Positions 9,326 to 17,614 of a stretch of 58,246 bases of DNA are shown here, piece after piece. The notes beneath the pieces are model-generated. The model ran no database searches. It saw nothing but the letters and a program-made list of their open reading frames with translations, and was not told the origin of the DNA. Position numbers and translations under genes: made by a program. Position 1 is the stretch's first letter. The number at the start of each line of letters is the position of its first letter. Origin of the DNA: CAYZIB01 sp964478425 (GTDB lineage: Bacteria; Bacillota_I; Bacilli_A; Acholeplasmatales; WRBM01); assembly GCA_964478425.1 (NCBI GenBank), contig CAYZIB010000007.1, positions 1-58,246 on the forward strand. Reading direction: 5' to 3'.

Positions 9326-9354
9326 TTGACTAATAACTAAATATTTATTATAAT
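9326..9354 (+). promoter_or_regulatory. Promoter of the manganese riboswitch transcript
   Basis: TTGACT at 9326-9331 and TATAAT at 9349-9354 with a 17-base spacer, placing the transcript start near 9361, just before the aptamer. Confidence 0.75.
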
Positions 9355-9371
9355 AATAAAAAAAATTCCTT

Positions 9372-9486
9372 TTGAAAAAAAGGGGAGTAGCTTGATGGAA
9401 ACATTAATTATATTCGTCAACACGGATATTTCCCGGATATAATTTTAAAAAGCGAGACCTTTTCGAAAATTAGAAAAGGTCTTTTT
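9372..9486 (+). promoter_or_regulatory. yybP-ykoY (Mn2+) riboswitch with overlapping terminator
   Basis: The family signatures are present in order: AAAAGGGGAGTAGC (from 9378), GTCAACACGGATATTTCCCGG, and GCGAGACC at 9452-9459. P1 would pair AAAAGG (9378-9383) with CCTTTT (9458-9463). The same 3' strand also builds a perfect 10-pair terminator stem, AGACCTTTTC (9455-9464) with GAAAAGGTCT (9473-9482), ending in a T-run. The two folds exclude each other, so Mn2+ binding should stabilise P1, block the terminator and turn on the downstream ATPase. The family is known to sense Mn2+; the switching direction is inferred from the overlap. Confidence 0.92.
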
Positions 9487-9510
9487 ATTTTAAAAAAACG
9501 GAGGAAAAAA

Positions 9511-12105
9511 ATGAAAATTAATACAAAATTAGAAGATTTATTAAATGAATTAGATGTAAATGAAAATGGATTAACGGAAAAAGAAGCGAAAACAAGAATT
9601 GAAAAATATGGATTAAATGAGTTAGTACAAAAGAAAAAGAAGCCATTAATATTAAAATTTCTTGCTCAATTTAATGATATATTAACCTTAATTTTAATTG
9701 TTGCAGCTATTATATCTGTTATAATACCGCCACATGAAATAACAGAATCAATTATTATTCTTATTGTAGTAATTATTAATGCTGTTTTAGGGACATATCA
9801 AGAAAATAAAGCTGAAAAAAGTTTAGATGCTTTAAAAAAAATGAGTAGTCCTCTAGCAAAAGTTGTAAGAGATAATAATATTTATCAAATAGAATCTAGA
9901 AATTTAGTTCCTGGAGATATAATAATATGCGAAGCAGGAGATTTTATTCCTGCGGATGCAAGAATTATTACTTCATCAAATTTAAAAGTTGATGAATCAG
10001 CATTAACAGGTGAGTCATTAGCCGTTAATAAAAATAATTTAGATATAAAAAATGAAAACATTCCTTTAGGTGATCAAAAAAATAAATTATTTTCATCAAC
10101 ATTTGTTACATATGGTACTTGTAAAGCGGTTGTTGTTGATACAGGAATGAATACTGAAATTGGTAAAATTGCTGGAATGTTAATGGAAGAAAAAAATGAA
10201 AACACTCCTTTACAAGATAAATTAGAACAAATAGGTAAAGTTATTGGATTATTATGTATTGGGATATGTTTTGTTGTATTTTTCTTAGAATGGATTGCAG
10301 AAGGAAATATATTTGATGCGTTTAAAAATGCTGTAGCATTAGCAGTAGCAGCCATTCCTGAAGGACTTGCAACAGTAGTAACAGTTGTACTTGCTATAGG
10401 TGTACAACAAATGGCTAAAGAAAAAGCGATAATAAAAAAATTACCAGCAGTTGAAACTTTAGGATGTACTGAAATTGTTTGTTCAGATAAAACAGGTACC
10501 CTAACTCAAAATAAAATGACTGTTGTAAAAGTTTTTAATAAAGAAATTAAAGATGTAACAAGTAATTTAGATATCGAAGAAAAAGAATTATTAAAATATT
10601 TTTCTTTATGTGTAGATGCATCTATAAACATAATAGATGGTATTGAAAAAAGAGTTGGTGATCCAACTGAAACAGCCTTAATTGAAGCAAATAATAAATT
10701 TGGATTAGATATAACTAATTATAAAAGATTAGCTTCACTTCCTTTTGATTCAGAAAGAAAAATGATGACAGTATTTGTTAAAGATAATAATAACCAAATA
10801 TTTCAAATAACAAAAGGTGCACCAGATATTATATTAAGTAAATCAAATAAATGTTTTAATAAAAGTATGATTGAAAATGCTAATAATACTATGGCAGAAA
10901 ATGCTTTAAGAGTATTAGGAGTAGGAATAAAAAAAGTTCATAATATTCCAACAGAATTAAAAAGTGAAAAAATTGAAAATGATTTAGAATTTATTGGTTT
11001 GGTTGGAATGATTGATCCAGCAAGAGAAGAAGTTAAAGAATCAATTAAACAAGCAGAAAAAGCTGGAATTACTACTATTATGATTACAGGTGATCATGTA
11101 ATAACAGCAAAAGCTATTGCAAAAGAACTAGGTATTTTAAAAGAAAATGATATTGCAGTATCAAGTTTAGAACTACAACAAATGACTGATGAAGAATTAA
11201 ATAATAAATTAGAAACAATTAAAGTATATGCAAGAGTTGCTCCAGAAGATAAAGTAAGAATAGTTAAAGCATGGCAAAGCAAAAATAAAGTTGTTGCTAT
11301 GACAGGTGATGGAGTAAATGATTCACCAGCTTTAAAACAAGCTGATATTGGTTGTGCAATGGGTATAACTGGAACAGATGTTGCTAAAGAAGCTAGTGCG
11401 ATGATTTTAGTTGATGATAATTTTTCTACTATTATTAAAGCTGTAAAACAAGGTAGAGGAATATATAGTAATATTAAAAAAACTGTTCAATTTTTATTAA
11501 GTAGTAATATAGGAGAAGTTGTTACAATCTTTTTTGCATCGCTATTATCTGTAATATTTAATTTTGATTTTGGTATACCACTTTTAGCAATCCATTTATT
11601 ATGGATTAATCTACTTACAGATTCACTTCCAGCATTAGCATTAGGTTTTGAAAAACCTGAAGATAATGTAATGAATGAAAAACCAAGACAAAAAAATGAA
11701 AGTTTTTTTGCTAATAAGTTAGGATATAGAATATTTATTGAAGGAATGATAATAGGTATTATAACATTATTAGCCTATATTATTGGTCATACAGGAGCCC
11801 CAAATACAGATTTAGGGCACACAATGGCATTTATAACATTATCTTTAACTGAATTGCTTCATTCATTTAATATGAAAGATACTAAAACAGTATTTAAAAA
11901 AGAAACATTTAATAATAAACTTTTAAATTTTTCTTTTATAATAGGTGTTTTATTATTAGGAATGCTTATTTATATTCCAGGTTTTGCTAATATATTTAAA
12001 TTAGTGAGTTTAGAATTTAAATATTTGTTAATTTGTATTTTATTATCATTTGTGATTGTTATTGTTATGGAAATTGAAAAATATTTAAAAAATAAAACAA
12101 AATAA
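9511..12105 (+). CDS. P2-type cation ATPase, likely Mn2+ (or Ca2+) exporter
   Basis: 864 residues. Order: N-terminal cation ATPase domain; TGES actuator motif near residue 167; helix 4 with AAIPEGL near 281; phosphorylation site CSDKTGTLTQNKM with Asp near 326; nucleotide-binding KGAPD; hinge TGDHVITA and MTGDGVNDSPALKQAD; then helices 5-10 including NLLTDSLPALALGFE. The PEGL and NxxTD residues are the usual site-II-type ligands of P2A pumps. The Mn2+ riboswitch directly upstream argues for Mn2+ efflux, as for Lactococcus YoaB and pneumococcal MgtA. GGAGG lies 6 bases before ATG 9511. Ca2+ transport remains an alternative. Confidence 0.92.
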   Translation: MKINTKLEDLLNELDVNENGLTEKEAKTRIEKYGLNELVQKKKKPLILKFLAQFNDILTLILIVAAIISVIIPPHEITESIIILIVVIINAVLGTYQENKAEKSLDALKKMSSPLAKVVRDNNIYQIESRNLVPGDIIICEAGDFIPADARIITSSNLKVDESALTGESLAVNKNNLDIKNENIPLGDQKNKLFSSTFVTYGTCKAVVVDTGMNTEIGKIAGMLMEEKNENTPLQDKLEQIGKVIGLLCIGICFVVFFLEWIAEGNIFDAFKNAVALAVAAIPEGLATVVTVVLAIGVQQMAKEKAIIKKLPAVETLGCTEIVCSDKTGTLTQNKMTVVKVFNKEIKDVTSNLDIEEKELLKYFSLCVDASINIIDGIEKRVGDPTETALIEANNKFGLDITNYKRLASLPFDSERKMMTVFVKDNNNQIFQITKGAPDIILSKSNKCFNKSMIENANNTMAENALRVLGVGIKKVHNIPTELKSEKIENDLEFIGLVGMIDPAREEVKESIKQAEKAGITTIMITGDHVITAKAIAKELGILKENDIAVSSLELQQMTDEELNNKLETIKVYARVAPEDKVRIVKAWQSKNKVVAMTGDGVNDSPALKQADIGCAMGITGTDVAKEASAMILVDDNFSTIIKAVKQGRGIYSNIKKTVQFLLSSNIGEVVTIFFASLLSVIFNFDFGIPLLAIHLLWINLLTDSLPALALGFEKPEDNVMNEKPRQKNESFFANKLGYRIFIEGMIIGIITLLAYIIGHTGAPNTDLGHTMAFITLSLTELLHSFNMKDTKTVFKKETFNNKLLNFSFIIGVLLLGMLIYIPGFANIFKLVSLEFKYLLICILLSFVIVIVMEIEKYLKNKTK

Positions 12106-12114
12106 TTTAATTAG

Positions 12115-12143
12115 GACAAATTTTTTATAATTTGTCTTTTTTT
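12115..12143 (+). terminator. Terminator after the P-type ATPase
   Basis: GACAAATT (12115-12122) pairs with AATTTGTC (12129-12136), followed by seven T. Confidence 0.85.
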
Positions 12144-12164
12144 ATGTATTTTATAATGAAACTT

Positions 12165-12173
12165 TGATATAAT
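12165..12173 (+). promoter_or_regulatory. Extended -10 promoter of efp
   Basis: TG-A-TATAAT at 12165-12173. The leader before ATG 12242 is about 60 bases, AT-rich and without obvious structure, ending in AAGGAGAAG. Confidence 0.55.
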
Positions 12174-12241
12174 GTTAAAGAAAAAAATAAAAAAGTAATA
12201 TTTTTTAAATATAATTAATAATATATAAGGAGAAGAATAAA

Positions 12242-12805
12242 ATGGTTAGTTCAAATGAATTTAAAAATGGAATGACAATAATATATGAAGGTAATATATA
12301 TCAAATTTTAGAATTTCAACATGTTAAACCTGGTAAAGGTGGAGCATTTGTTAGAACAAAATTAAAAAATATGCGTTCAGGAGCAATCATTGATTATACA
12401 TTTAATGCTGGTGAAAAAGTTGAAAAAGCAGAAATTGAAAAATTGAAAATGCAATATATTTATGAATCAGGTAATTTTTATGTATTTATGGATCAAGAAA
12501 CATATGAACAAATTGAAATTGATAAAAAACAAATTAAACAGGAAATTCCATTTATTTCTGAAGGATTAATAGTTGATGTTTTAAAATTAGATCAAGAAAT
12601 TTTAGGTGTAATTTTACCTGATAAAGTAAGTTTATTAGTAACACAATGTGAACCAGCAGTTAAAGGAGATACTAAAACAAGCGCAACAAAAGATGCTATT
12701 GTTGAAACAGGTCATTTAATAAAAGTACCATTGTTTATTATGCAAGGTGAAAAGGTAATTATTAATACTCAAACAGGAGAATATGTACAAAGAGATAAAA
12801 ATTAA
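12242..12805 (+). CDS. efp: Translation elongation factor P
   Basis: 187 residues, full length for EF-P, which enters the ribosomal E site and relieves stalling at polyproline. Three beta domains are visible: KOW-like N-terminal domain (1-65), central domain (66-127) and OB-like C-terminal domain ending PLFIMQGEKVIINTQTGEYVQR. The loop HVKPGKGGAFV places Lys32 at the tip that is post-translationally modified; Lys32 is also the position modified in Bacillus subtilis. No modification enzyme (EpmA or others) is in this window. The gene stands alone between its own promoter and the feo promoter. Confidence 0.98.
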   Translation: MVSSNEFKNGMTIIYEGNIYQILEFQHVKPGKGGAFVRTKLKNMRSGAIIDYTFNAGEKVEKAEIEKLKMQYIYESGNFYVFMDQETYEQIEIDKKQIKQEIPFISEGLIVDVLKLDQEILGVILPDKVSLLVTQCEPAVKGDTKTSATKDAIVETGHLIKVPLFIMQGEKVIINTQTGEYVQRDKN

Positions 12806-12815
12806 AAAAAAATTA

Positions 12816-12844
12816 TTGACAATATTTATAAATAGGAGTAAAAT
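12816..12844 (+). promoter_or_regulatory. Promoter of the feo operon
   Basis: TTGACA at 12816-12821 and TAAAAT at 12839-12844 with a 17-base spacer. The predicted transcript start is near 12851, inside the inverted repeat that follows. Confidence 0.8.
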
Positions 12845-12849
12845 AACAC

Positions 12850-12869
12850 TGGTTAGCGAGGGCTAACCA
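12850..12869 (+). promoter_or_regulatory. Putative operator (inverted repeat 1) at the feo transcript start
   Basis: TGGTTAGC, four bases GAGG, and GCTAACCA form a perfect 8+8 dyad that covers the predicted +1 of the feo promoter, a classical repressor position. The core GTTAGC-N4-GCTAAC occurs again before feoB. It does not resemble a Fur box; a DtxR-like metal regulator is a guess. As RNA it could also form a hairpin. Confidence 0.6.
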
Positions 12870-12890
12870 CTATTAAAGAGGAGGAATAAT

Positions 12891-13103
12891 ATGAATTTAT
12901 CAGAAGCGTTATTAGGAACTGAATATATTATAAAAGACATTAAAACAGAAGATGATGAATTAAATTCGTTTTTATTCACCTTAGGTTGTTATAGTGGTGA
13001 GCCAATAACAGTTATAAAAAAATTAAGAGGCGGATATGTTGTTTGTATAAAAGATGCAAGATATACATTTGACACATCACTTGCAGAAGCAATATTAATT
13101 TAG
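12891..13103 (+). CDS. feoA: FeoA, ferrous iron transport accessory protein
   Basis: 70 residues forming one SH3-like beta barrel. The pattern is Leu-rich opening (MNLSEALLG), LFTLGCYSGEPITVIKKLRGGYVVCIKDARYTFDTSLAEAILI; this matches FeoA domains, in which the LGxxxGxxVxVixk block and the closing xxIxVxR/SLA-I strands are typical. FeoA binds the cytoplasmic side of the FeoB complex. GAGGAGG precedes ATG 12891. First gene of the three-gene feo operon. Confidence 0.9.
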   Translation: MNLSEALLGTEYIIKDIKTEDDELNSFLFTLGCYSGEPITVIKKLRGGYVVCIKDARYTFDTSLAEAILI

Positions 13104-13123
13104 CTTCTTTTTTAAAAAGAATA

Positions 13124-13141
13124 AGTTAGCTAATGCTAACT
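13124..13141 (+). promoter_or_regulatory. Second copy of the feo inverted repeat, between feoA and feoB
   Basis: AGTTAGC, TAAT, GCTAACT: a perfect 7+7 dyad with the same core and spacing (GTTAGC-N4-GCTAAC) as the copy at 12850-12869. No T-run follows, so it is not an ordinary terminator. It may be a second operator or an RNA structure that sets the feoA/feoB ratio. Confidence 0.55.
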
Positions 13142-13157
13142 AAGAAAGGGTGAGAAT

Positions 13158-15179
13158 ATGAAAATTGCATTAACAGGTAATCCAAATAGTGGAAAAACAA
13201 CGATGTATAATGCATTAACCGGTAGAAATGAAAAAGTAGGTAACTGGGCCGGAGTTACTGTTGAAAAAAAGGAACATGCTATAAAAAAAATATATGCTAA
13301 TCAACATGATTTAATTGCTGTAGATTTACCAGGAGCTTATTCAATGAGTCCTTTTACAAGTGAAGAATCAATTACAAGTTCTTTTGTTAAAGGAAAAAAT
13401 TTAGATGCTATAATAAATATAGTAGATGCCACTAATTTAAGTCGTAGTTTGTTTTTTACAACTCAATTATTAGAATTAGGAATTCCGGTAGTTGTAGCTT
13501 TAAATAAAACAGATATTAACAATAAGAAAAAAACAACAATTAATGTATGTGAATTACAAAAAAAATTAGGTTGTCCAGTAATTGAAACAATTTCCACAGA
13601 AAATAAAGGATTAAAAGAAGTTATTGATGCTGTATTAAATGTTGTTGGCACAAAACAAGTAGCTCCTTATCATCAAGGAGATATTGATTTAACAAATAAA
13701 AAAGAAGTAGAACAAGACGATAGAAACAGATTTACATTTGTTAATGAAATTGTTAAAAGTGTTGAAAAAAGGCAAATTTTAACAAAAGAAACTACAATTC
13801 AAGATAAAATTGATAATGTTTTAACAAATAAATGGTTTGGAATTCCAATATTTGTTGTTGTAATGTTTTTAGTATTCTGGATTAGTCAAGTAGGTCCAGG
13901 AGCATGGATTGCAGAAGGTTATGAATTTGAAAATGGTACAACAATTCCAGGATTAGTTACATTTATTGATATGTTTCAAGAATGGGTTAGAGGAGCTTTA
14001 AATAGTGAAAGTATTTGGGCTTCAATTTTAGTTGATGGAATAATTGGTGGAGTTAGTGCTGTTGTTGGATTCTTACCACTTGTAATGGTAATGTATTTTT
14101 TAATAGCATTATTAGAAGATTGTGGATATATGGCACGTGTAAGTGTTGTATTAGATCCAATATTTAAAAAAGTTGGATTATCAGGTAAATCTGTAATTCC
14201 ATTTGTAATTGGTACTGGATGTGCTATTCCAGGTGTTATGGCATGTAGAACAATAAAAAATGAAAGAGAAAGAAGAGCAACAGCTATGCTTACTCCGTTT
14301 ATGCCATGTGGTGCTAAAATACCAGTTATATCATTATTTGCTGGAGTATTTTTCCCTGGTAGTTGGTTGGTTGCACCTTTAATGTATTTTAGTGGTATTA
14401 TTTTAATTTTCCTTGTAGCGTTATTAATTAATTTATTAACAGGATATAAAAATAAAAAATCTTTCTTTGTAATTGAAATGCCTGAATATAAAGCTCCAAG
14501 TTTTAAAAGAGCATTTTATTCAATGTGTCAAAGAGGATGGGCTTATATTGTAAAAGCCGCAACAATTATTCTTGTATGTAATTTTGCTGTTCATGTAATG
14601 CAAACATTTAACTGGAAATTAGAAGTTGTTGATGCAACTGATTCAATATTACACGATATTGCAATGCCGTTTGCTGTTATTATAGCTCCTATTGTTGGTA
14701 CTGTTGCATGGCAATTAGCAGCAGGAGCTGTTACAGGATTTATTGCTAAAGAAAATGTAGTTGCAACTCTTGCAGTATGTTTTGTTGGGTTAGAAAATTT
14801 TATAAATGTTGATGATTTAGAAATGATTGAAGGCGCAGGTGCTGAAATTCAAGCTATATTTGCTATTACAAAGGTAGCTGGATTAGCATATTTAATGTTT
14901 AACTTATTTACACCTCCTTGCTTTGCTGCTATGGGAGCAATGAATTCAGAAATTAAAGATAGAAAATGGTTTTGGGGTGGAATTGGTCTTCAATTTGCAG
15001 TTGGATATAGTGTTGGATTTTTAGTGTTTTTCTTTGGAACATTATTTACTAAAGGATCATTTGGATCTTTATGGATGCCAATTTGTGGATGGATTATTGT
15101 TTTAGGAATTGCTTTAGTATTAATTTATTTAATATTGAAAAAACAAAAATCTATTAAGTCTGAATATCAATTATCTTAG
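13158..15179 (+). CDS. feoB: FeoB, GTP-dependent ferrous iron transporter
   Basis: 673 residues. The N-terminal G domain shows G1 GNPNSGKTT (residues 7-15), the G2 region NWAGVTVE, G3 VDLPGAYS and G4 NKTD. A helical GDI-like segment follows (about 160-215). The membrane part contains two gate repeats with conserved Cys, GTGCAIPGVMACR and PCGAKIPVISLFAG, and KENVVATLA near the end. FeoB moves Fe2+ across the inner membrane. AAAGGGTGAG precedes ATG 13158. The length is a little below the usual 700-plus residues because the linker is short, but all domains are there. Confidence 0.97.
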   Translation: MKIALTGNPNSGKTTMYNALTGRNEKVGNWAGVTVEKKEHAIKKIYANQHDLIAVDLPGAYSMSPFTSEESITSSFVKGKNLDAIINIVDATNLSRSLFFTTQLLELGIPVVVALNKTDINNKKKTTINVCELQKKLGCPVIETISTENKGLKEVIDAVLNVVGTKQVAPYHQGDIDLTNKKEVEQDDRNRFTFVNEIVKSVEKRQILTKETTIQDKIDNVLTNKWFGIPIFVVVMFLVFWISQVGPGAWIAEGYEFENGTTIPGLVTFIDMFQEWVRGALNSESIWASILVDGIIGGVSAVVGFLPLVMVMYFLIALLEDCGYMARVSVVLDPIFKKVGLSGKSVIPFVIGTGCAIPGVMACRTIKNERERRATAMLTPFMPCGAKIPVISLFAGVFFPGSWLVAPLMYFSGIILIFLVALLINLLTGYKNKKSFFVIEMPEYKAPSFKRAFYSMCQRGWAYIVKAATIILVCNFAVHVMQTFNWKLEVVDATDSILHDIAMPFAVIIAPIVGTVAWQLAAGAVTGFIAKENVVATLAVCFVGLENFINVDDLEMIEGAGAEIQAIFAITKVAGLAYLMFNLFTPPCFAAMGAMNSEIKDRKWFWGGIGLQFAVGYSVGFLVFFFGTLFTKGSFGSLWMPICGWIIVLGIALVLIYLILKKQKSIKSEYQLS

Positions 15180-15180
15180 T

Positions 15181-15372
15181 ATGATATATTCTAATTTATT
15201 AAGTGATATTGTTTCAATTGTTATTATTGTATTAATAATTGCTGGAGCATTATTATATATTATAAAAGCAAAAAAAAGCGGACAAAAATGTATTGGTTGT
15301 CCATATAGTAAAAGTTGTAGCAAAAACAAAAAAAGCACTGAAAATAAATGTTGTTGTAATAAAAATGAATAA
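15181..15372 (+). CDS. FeoB-associated Cys-rich membrane protein
   Basis: 63 residues starting one base after the feoB stop. One membrane helix spans about residues 7-29. The tail has KCIGCPYSKSC and ends KCCCNK, seven Cys in about 35 residues. This matches the small FeoB-associated Cys-rich family found next to feoB in Firmicutes in place of FeoC. It may bind Fe2+ or a cluster and gate FeoB; its biochemical role is not settled. Confidence 0.85.
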   Translation: MIYSNLLSDIVSIVIIVLIIAGALLYIIKAKKSGQKCIGCPYSKSCSKNKKSTENKCCCNKNE

Positions 15373-15398
15373 TACGGTTTTAAAGCCGTATTTTTTTT
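15371..15398 (+). terminator. Terminator of the feo operon
   Basis: AATACGG pairs with CCGTATT (15371-15377 and 15386-15392), followed by a T-run to 15398. That last T is also the first base of the next extended -10 promoter. Confidence 0.85.
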
Positions 15399-15406
15399 GA
15401 TATAAT
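15398..15406 (+). promoter_or_regulatory. Extended -10 promoter fused to the preceding terminator
   Basis: TG-A-TATAAT at 15398-15406, starting in the T-run of the feo terminator. No separate -35 is evident. The transcript would start near 15412 and serve the VTC/DUF4956 pair. Confidence 0.6.
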
Positions 15407-15433
15407 AAAGGAAAATATTAAGTGAGGGTATTA

Positions 15434-16153
15434 ATGAGCGAATATATTTTTAAAAGATATGAATCAAAATATATAATTAGTAATGGTATATATAATCTTT
15501 TTTTAAAAAGGATTATGCCGTATTTAAAATTAGATGAATATGGATTAACTAATATTAAAAGTTTATATTATGACACTGAAAATTATTTATTAATTAGAAA
15601 TTCAATCGAACAACCGGTATATAAAGAAAAATTAAGAATTAGAACATATGGAAAAATTGATGATAATTCTAATTGTTTTATTGAACTTAAAAAAAAGTAT
15701 GAAGGTATTGTTTATAAAAGAAGAATTAAAACTAAATATGAATTAATTAATGATTTTTTTACTAGTAATAATAAAAAAAATCAAATTGAAAAAGAAATTA
15801 TATATTTTTATAATTTTTATAAACCATTAAAGCCTAAAATGTTAATATCATGTAATAGATTAGCATATATTGATGATAAATCTGATTTAAGGATAACATT
15901 TGATTTTGATATTACTTATAAAATTTCAAATTTAGATTTAAAAAATGAATCAAATGGTATAAAAATATTAAACGATAATTTAGTTTTAATGGAAATAAAA
16001 ACAGCATATAGTTATCCTATTTGGTTAACAAAAATATTAAGTGATTTAAAAATATATAAAACGGGATTTTCAAAATATGGGGAAGCGTATAAGTTAGAAT
16101 TAAATAAAAATATTAGAAAAAGTGAGGAAAAATATGTTTCAATCAATATTTGA
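15434..16153 (+). CDS. VTC-domain protein (polyphosphate polymerase type)
   Basis: 239 residues from ATG 15434. An upstream GTG at 15422 lies in the ribosome site GTGAGGGT. The N terminus FKRYESKYIIS and the series SLYYDTENYLLIR, YKEKLRIRTYG, CFIELKKKYEGIVYKRR match the VTC/CYTH-like tunnel domain, with Arg and Lys pairs that line the tunnel (KLRIR, KRR) and acidic metal ligands (IELKKK; LMEIKTA near the C terminus). Yeast VTC4 uses this domain to make polyphosphate from ATP. Bacterial copies are usually next to a DUF4956 membrane protein, as here. Enzyme activity has not been shown for this type and is inferred. Confidence 0.85.
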   Translation: MSEYIFKRYESKYIISNGIYNLFLKRIMPYLKLDEYGLTNIKSLYYDTENYLLIRNSIEQPVYKEKLRIRTYGKIDDNSNCFIELKKKYEGIVYKRRIKTKYELINDFFTSNNKKNQIEKEIIYFYNFYKPLKPKMLISCNRLAYIDDKSDLRITFDFDITYKISNLDLKNESNGIKILNDNLVLMEIKTAYSYPIWLTKILSDLKIYKTGFSKYGEAYKLELNKNIRKSEEKYVSINI

Positions 16154-16808
16154 AAATGGAGTAAATAGTACTCAAATAATTATTTTATTATTAGTTTCTT
16201 TAATAATGGGAATTATATTTACATTTATTTGTTATTTCAGTTATAAAGAAAGTAAAAATTTTTTAATTGCATCATCTCTTTTACCAATGACAGTTTGTTT
16301 AATTATAATATTAGTAAATGGAAATATTGGTACAGGGGTTGCTATTGCAGGAGCATTTAGTCTTGTAAGATTTAGATCGTTAGCTGGTAATGCTAAACAA
16401 ATATGTGTTATTTTTATTTTGATGGCATCGGGATTAACATTTGGAATGGGATATATAACTTATGGAATTTTGTTTTTAATTATTTGTGGGTTAATGATAC
16501 TTATAATGGAAAAAACAAATATTTGGAAACAAAAGATAAATAATTTAGAAAAAATAATTAGAATCACAATTCCAGAAGATTTAGATTATACTAATTGTTT
16601 TTTAGATATATTTGAAAAATACACAAATAAATATAATTTAATTAAAGTTAGAACAACTAATATGGGAAGTATGTTTAAATTATCATATGAAATTGAATTA
16701 AAAGATATATTTTTAGAAAAAGAAATGATAGATGAAATAAGAGTTAGAAATGGAAATTTAGAAGTTTGTGTTGAAAGAATTGAAATAATTCAAAATAATG
16801 ATTTATAA
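16134..16808 (+). CDS. DUF4956 membrane protein
   Basis: 224 residues from ATG 16134, with AGTGAGG as ribosome site; it overlaps the VTC gene by 20 bases, which implies coupled translation. Four membrane helices fill residues about 10-125. The family signature GAFSLVRFRSLAGNAKQI lies between helices 2 and 3. The C-terminal 90 residues are soluble with a ferredoxin-like strand-helix pattern. The constant pairing of DUF4956 with VTC domains suggests the membrane half of a polyphosphate-making or exporting complex; this is inference. Confidence 0.85.
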   Translation: MFQSIFENGVNSTQIIILLLVSLIMGIIFTFICYFSYKESKNFLIASSLLPMTVCLIIILVNGNIGTGVAIAGAFSLVRFRSLAGNAKQICVIFILMASGLTFGMGYITYGILFLIICGLMILIMEKTNIWKQKINNLEKIIRITIPEDLDYTNCFLDIFEKYTNKYNLIKVRTTNMGSMFKLSYEIELKDIFLEKEMIDEIRVRNGNLEVCVERIEIIQNNDL

Positions 16809-16816
16809 ATGTAATT

Positions 16817-17530
16817 TTATATTTTAGAAATCCAATTTGATGTAATGTAATCAACATTCCATGAAACAAATTTTTTAGCAATTTCAAGATCATCAACTGT
16901 CCAAATATTAACTTTAATATTATTTTCATGACATAAATCGATGATACTTTTATCAATGCTTTGATAAAAAATATCTAAATCAAGATTATTTTCTTTTAAA
17001 ATTTTAATTGTATCATCATTAAATTTAGTTAATAAATATTGGGCTTTTTGAGTTTTTGTTAGTTTTCTTAAATTAATTAAAGCATTTAAATGAAAAGAAA
17101 TAAAAATTGTGTTTTCAAGCATGTTTATTGAGTCGATTATATTTAGAATATCTTTTATTTGTTCTTTGCTAAATTCTTGTTTAAATTCACAAATTGCTAC
17201 TTTATTATATTTTTTACAAATTTTAAAATATTCAATCATTTCAGGAATTCTTAAGTCTGTTCTATTTGTTGAATTATCAATATCTGGTAATATAATTTCT
17301 TTAATAATTTTATATGAATTATTTTCTACATTAATATCAATTAAATTATTAGAAATTCTTTTAGTATTTTCGTCATGGATAGTAATATAGTGATTATCTG
17401 TTGTTATATGGATATCAGTTTCGATTCCATAAAATTCTTTTATTGTTCCTGCTGCTGTAAAAGAAATTAATGTGTTTTCTTTTTCAAATTTTGAATAACC
17501 TCTATGGGCAATAAATAATGTTTTATTCAT
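16817..17530 (-). CDS. Glycerophosphodiester phosphodiesterase (GDPD family)
   Basis: 237 residues forming a TIM-barrel GDPD domain. It hydrolyses glycerophosphodiesters to glycerol-3-phosphate and an alcohol. Motifs: IAHRGYS at residues 7-13 with ENT (the HRGxxxxxPENT block), GIETDIHIT with the metal-binding Glu and Asp, and HDENTKRISN with the second catalytic His. CEFKQE near the middle is the usual xEhK metal-ligand strand, and NVDYITSNWI closes the barrel. No signal peptide, so it is cytosolic. It is convergent with DUF4956 (8-base gap) and has its own promoter with TATAAT around 17550. Confidence 0.93.
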   Translation of the reverse strand: MNKTLFIAHRGYSKFEKENTLISFTAAGTIKEFYGIETDIHITTDNHYITIHDENTKRISNNLIDINVENNSYKIIKEIILPDIDNSTNRTDLRIPEMIEYFKICKKYNKVAICEFKQEFSKEQIKDILNIIDSINMLENTIFISFHLNALINLRKLTKTQKAQYLLTKFNDDTIKILKENNLDLDIFYQSIDKSIIDLCHENNIKVNIWTVDDLEIAKKFVSWNVDYITSNWISKI

Positions 17531-17614
17531 AAAAAACCTTCCTTTTTTAAATATTATAATATTATTTAAAAATAATTTCTATATAATATAATTAAAATTT
17601 TATTAAACAAAATG

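Noticed and set aside
12850..12869. Fur box at the feo promoter
   Set aside because: The dyad has no GATAAT-type hexamers. It is reported as an unidentified metal operator instead.
13124..13141. Terminator between feoA and feoB
   Set aside because: The hairpin has no T-run after it, and feoB has no separate convincing promoter, so the operon must read through.
16744..16956. Minus-strand frame spanning the end of DUF4956 and the end of GDPD
   Set aside because: It overlaps the GDPD gene in another frame and has no recognisable motif or start signal.
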